Program-made: the position numbers and the translations under genes | Source of the DNA: an uncultured Bacteroidales bacterium | GTDB lineage: Bacteria > Bacteroidota > Bacteroidia > Bacteroidales > UBA932 | Direction: 5' to 3' | NCBI GenBank assembly: GCA_937890845.1 | Contig: CALADR010000197.1 | Span: forward strand, 1 to 6,550 | DNA: 6,550 bases | Shown here: positions 6,116-6,550 of the stretch, piece by piece | How the letters are laid out: each line of letters starts with the position of its first letter | How positions within the stretch are numbered: position 1 is the first letter of the stretch | Notes under the pieces: generated by a model | Databases searched by the model: none | What the model saw: the letters and a program-made list of their open reading frames with translations, nothing else | Told to the model about the DNA's origin: nothing

Positions 6116-6550
6116 TTACCATCCCGGATTCTGTGTAAGATTAGGATTTTTCTGTATCACAATTTCCGGAATAGGATATATATACATATTGTCATTCCAA
6201 ACTCTGCTGATTTCATAATTGAGCTTATACCCTGAGTTAGGGTCATCAGCAAGTCTTACGGCTTTCAAATTACCTCCAAGAACCATTGCTATACTCTTAT
6301 ATTGTCCGCTATAGTTTGTATTGTCCGTAACAAAAACATCATACGTACCATCGCCGTTCATATCCAGAGGTTCATTGAGTTTTGGAATATATACCCCGTC
6401 CCACTCAGCAGTCTCCCAAAGCTCCCCACAAGCCCAACGTTTAAGATCTACCAGTCTCAAGCCTTCCAACATGAGTTCAATTTCTCTTTCTCTACGTATT
6501 TCAAGGATTACAGGATCTGAAATATCCTTATAAAACTTGTGCATATACGG
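6116..6550 (-). CDS. SusD/RagB family nutrient-uptake outer membrane lipoprotein, C-terminus (5' partial)
   Basis: These are the last 144 codons of a SusD-type protein, the lid that captures substrate over a SusC TonB-dependent channel in the outer membrane. The frame is open at the window edge, so the N-terminus with its lipoprotein signal is missing. Diagnostic C-terminal motifs are present: IRREREIELMLEGLRLVDLKRW, followed by a variable part, then YIYPIPEIVIQKNPNLTQNPGW just before the TAA (6116-6118). These match the 'RRERriELafEG-R-fDL-RW' and 'PIP--ei--NP-L-QNPG' signatures of the family. The MNGDGTYDVF segment may be a surface loop. A susC-like gene is expected directly upstream, outside the window. 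It is the first visible gene of the operon with the propeller lipoprotein and the EEP lipoprotein, which suggests that the three proteins act on the same imported material. Confidence 0.95.
   Translation of the reverse strand, partial: PYMHKFYKDISDPVILEIRREREIELMLEGLRLVDLKRWACGELWETAEWDGVYIPKLNEPLDMNGDGTYDVFVTDNTNYSGQYKSIAMVLGGNLKAVRLADDPNSGYKLNYEISRVWNDNMYIYPIPEIVIQKNPNLTQNPGW

Noticed and set aside
1..6550. tRNA or rRNA genes, CRISPR arrays, transposases, prophage genes
   Set aside because: No cloverleaf-like text, regularly spaced repeats or transposase motifs were seen; the window is explained by the genes listed.

Overview
The window looks like chromosomal DNA of a member of the Bacteroidota, probably the order Bacteroidales. 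The main reasons are a SusD/RagB C-terminus, lipoproteins with Bacteroidota-style signal peptides, AT-rich leaders without clear Shine-Dalgarno sites, a TAnnTTTG-type -7 promoter box, and a base composition that looks like roughly 40-45% GC by eye. Genus cannot be decided from the sequence.

Layout. Positions 2-958 (+) hold the C-terminal part of an alanine racemase, possibly the Alr half of a MurF-Alr fusion whose N-terminus lies upstream. A perfect hairpin (972-1001) separates it from a convergent small secreted protein of unknown function (1005-1550, -). An 85-base divergent spacer follows, with a promoter -7 box at 1604-1611. It precedes a low-molecular-weight protein tyrosine phosphatase gene (1636-2119, +) that is split by an internal deletion, and then an intact cation diffusion facilitator transporter (2147-3046, +). 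Two successive hairpins (3080-3115 and 3121-3158) close this block and separate it from a convergent minus-strand operon.

The minus-strand operon reads, in order of transcription, a SusD-family outer-membrane lipoprotein (6550-6116, cut by the window end), a surface-type lipoprotein with PKD-like domains and a PQQ-like beta-propeller (6103-4157), and an endonuclease/exonuclease/phosphatase (EEP) superfamily lipoprotein (4139-3186). Gaps are only 12 and 17 bases, so the three genes are very likely co-transcribed, and a SusC/TonB-dependent receptor is expected just upstream of the window. The set looks like a SusCD nutrient-uptake locus in which the visible enzyme is a predicted phosphodiesterase or phosphatase rather than a glycoside hydrolase, so its substrate may carry phosphate esters. 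This is inference.

The two most notable points are this SusD/propeller/EEP operon and the phosphatase gene. The latter's two reading frames meet at the heptamer TTCCGGA, which encodes family-typical residues in both frames. That is what a deletion of about 20 bases between short direct repeats would leave. No RNA gene, CRISPR array or insertion sequence was seen, and no gene-free stretch exceeds 300 bases.
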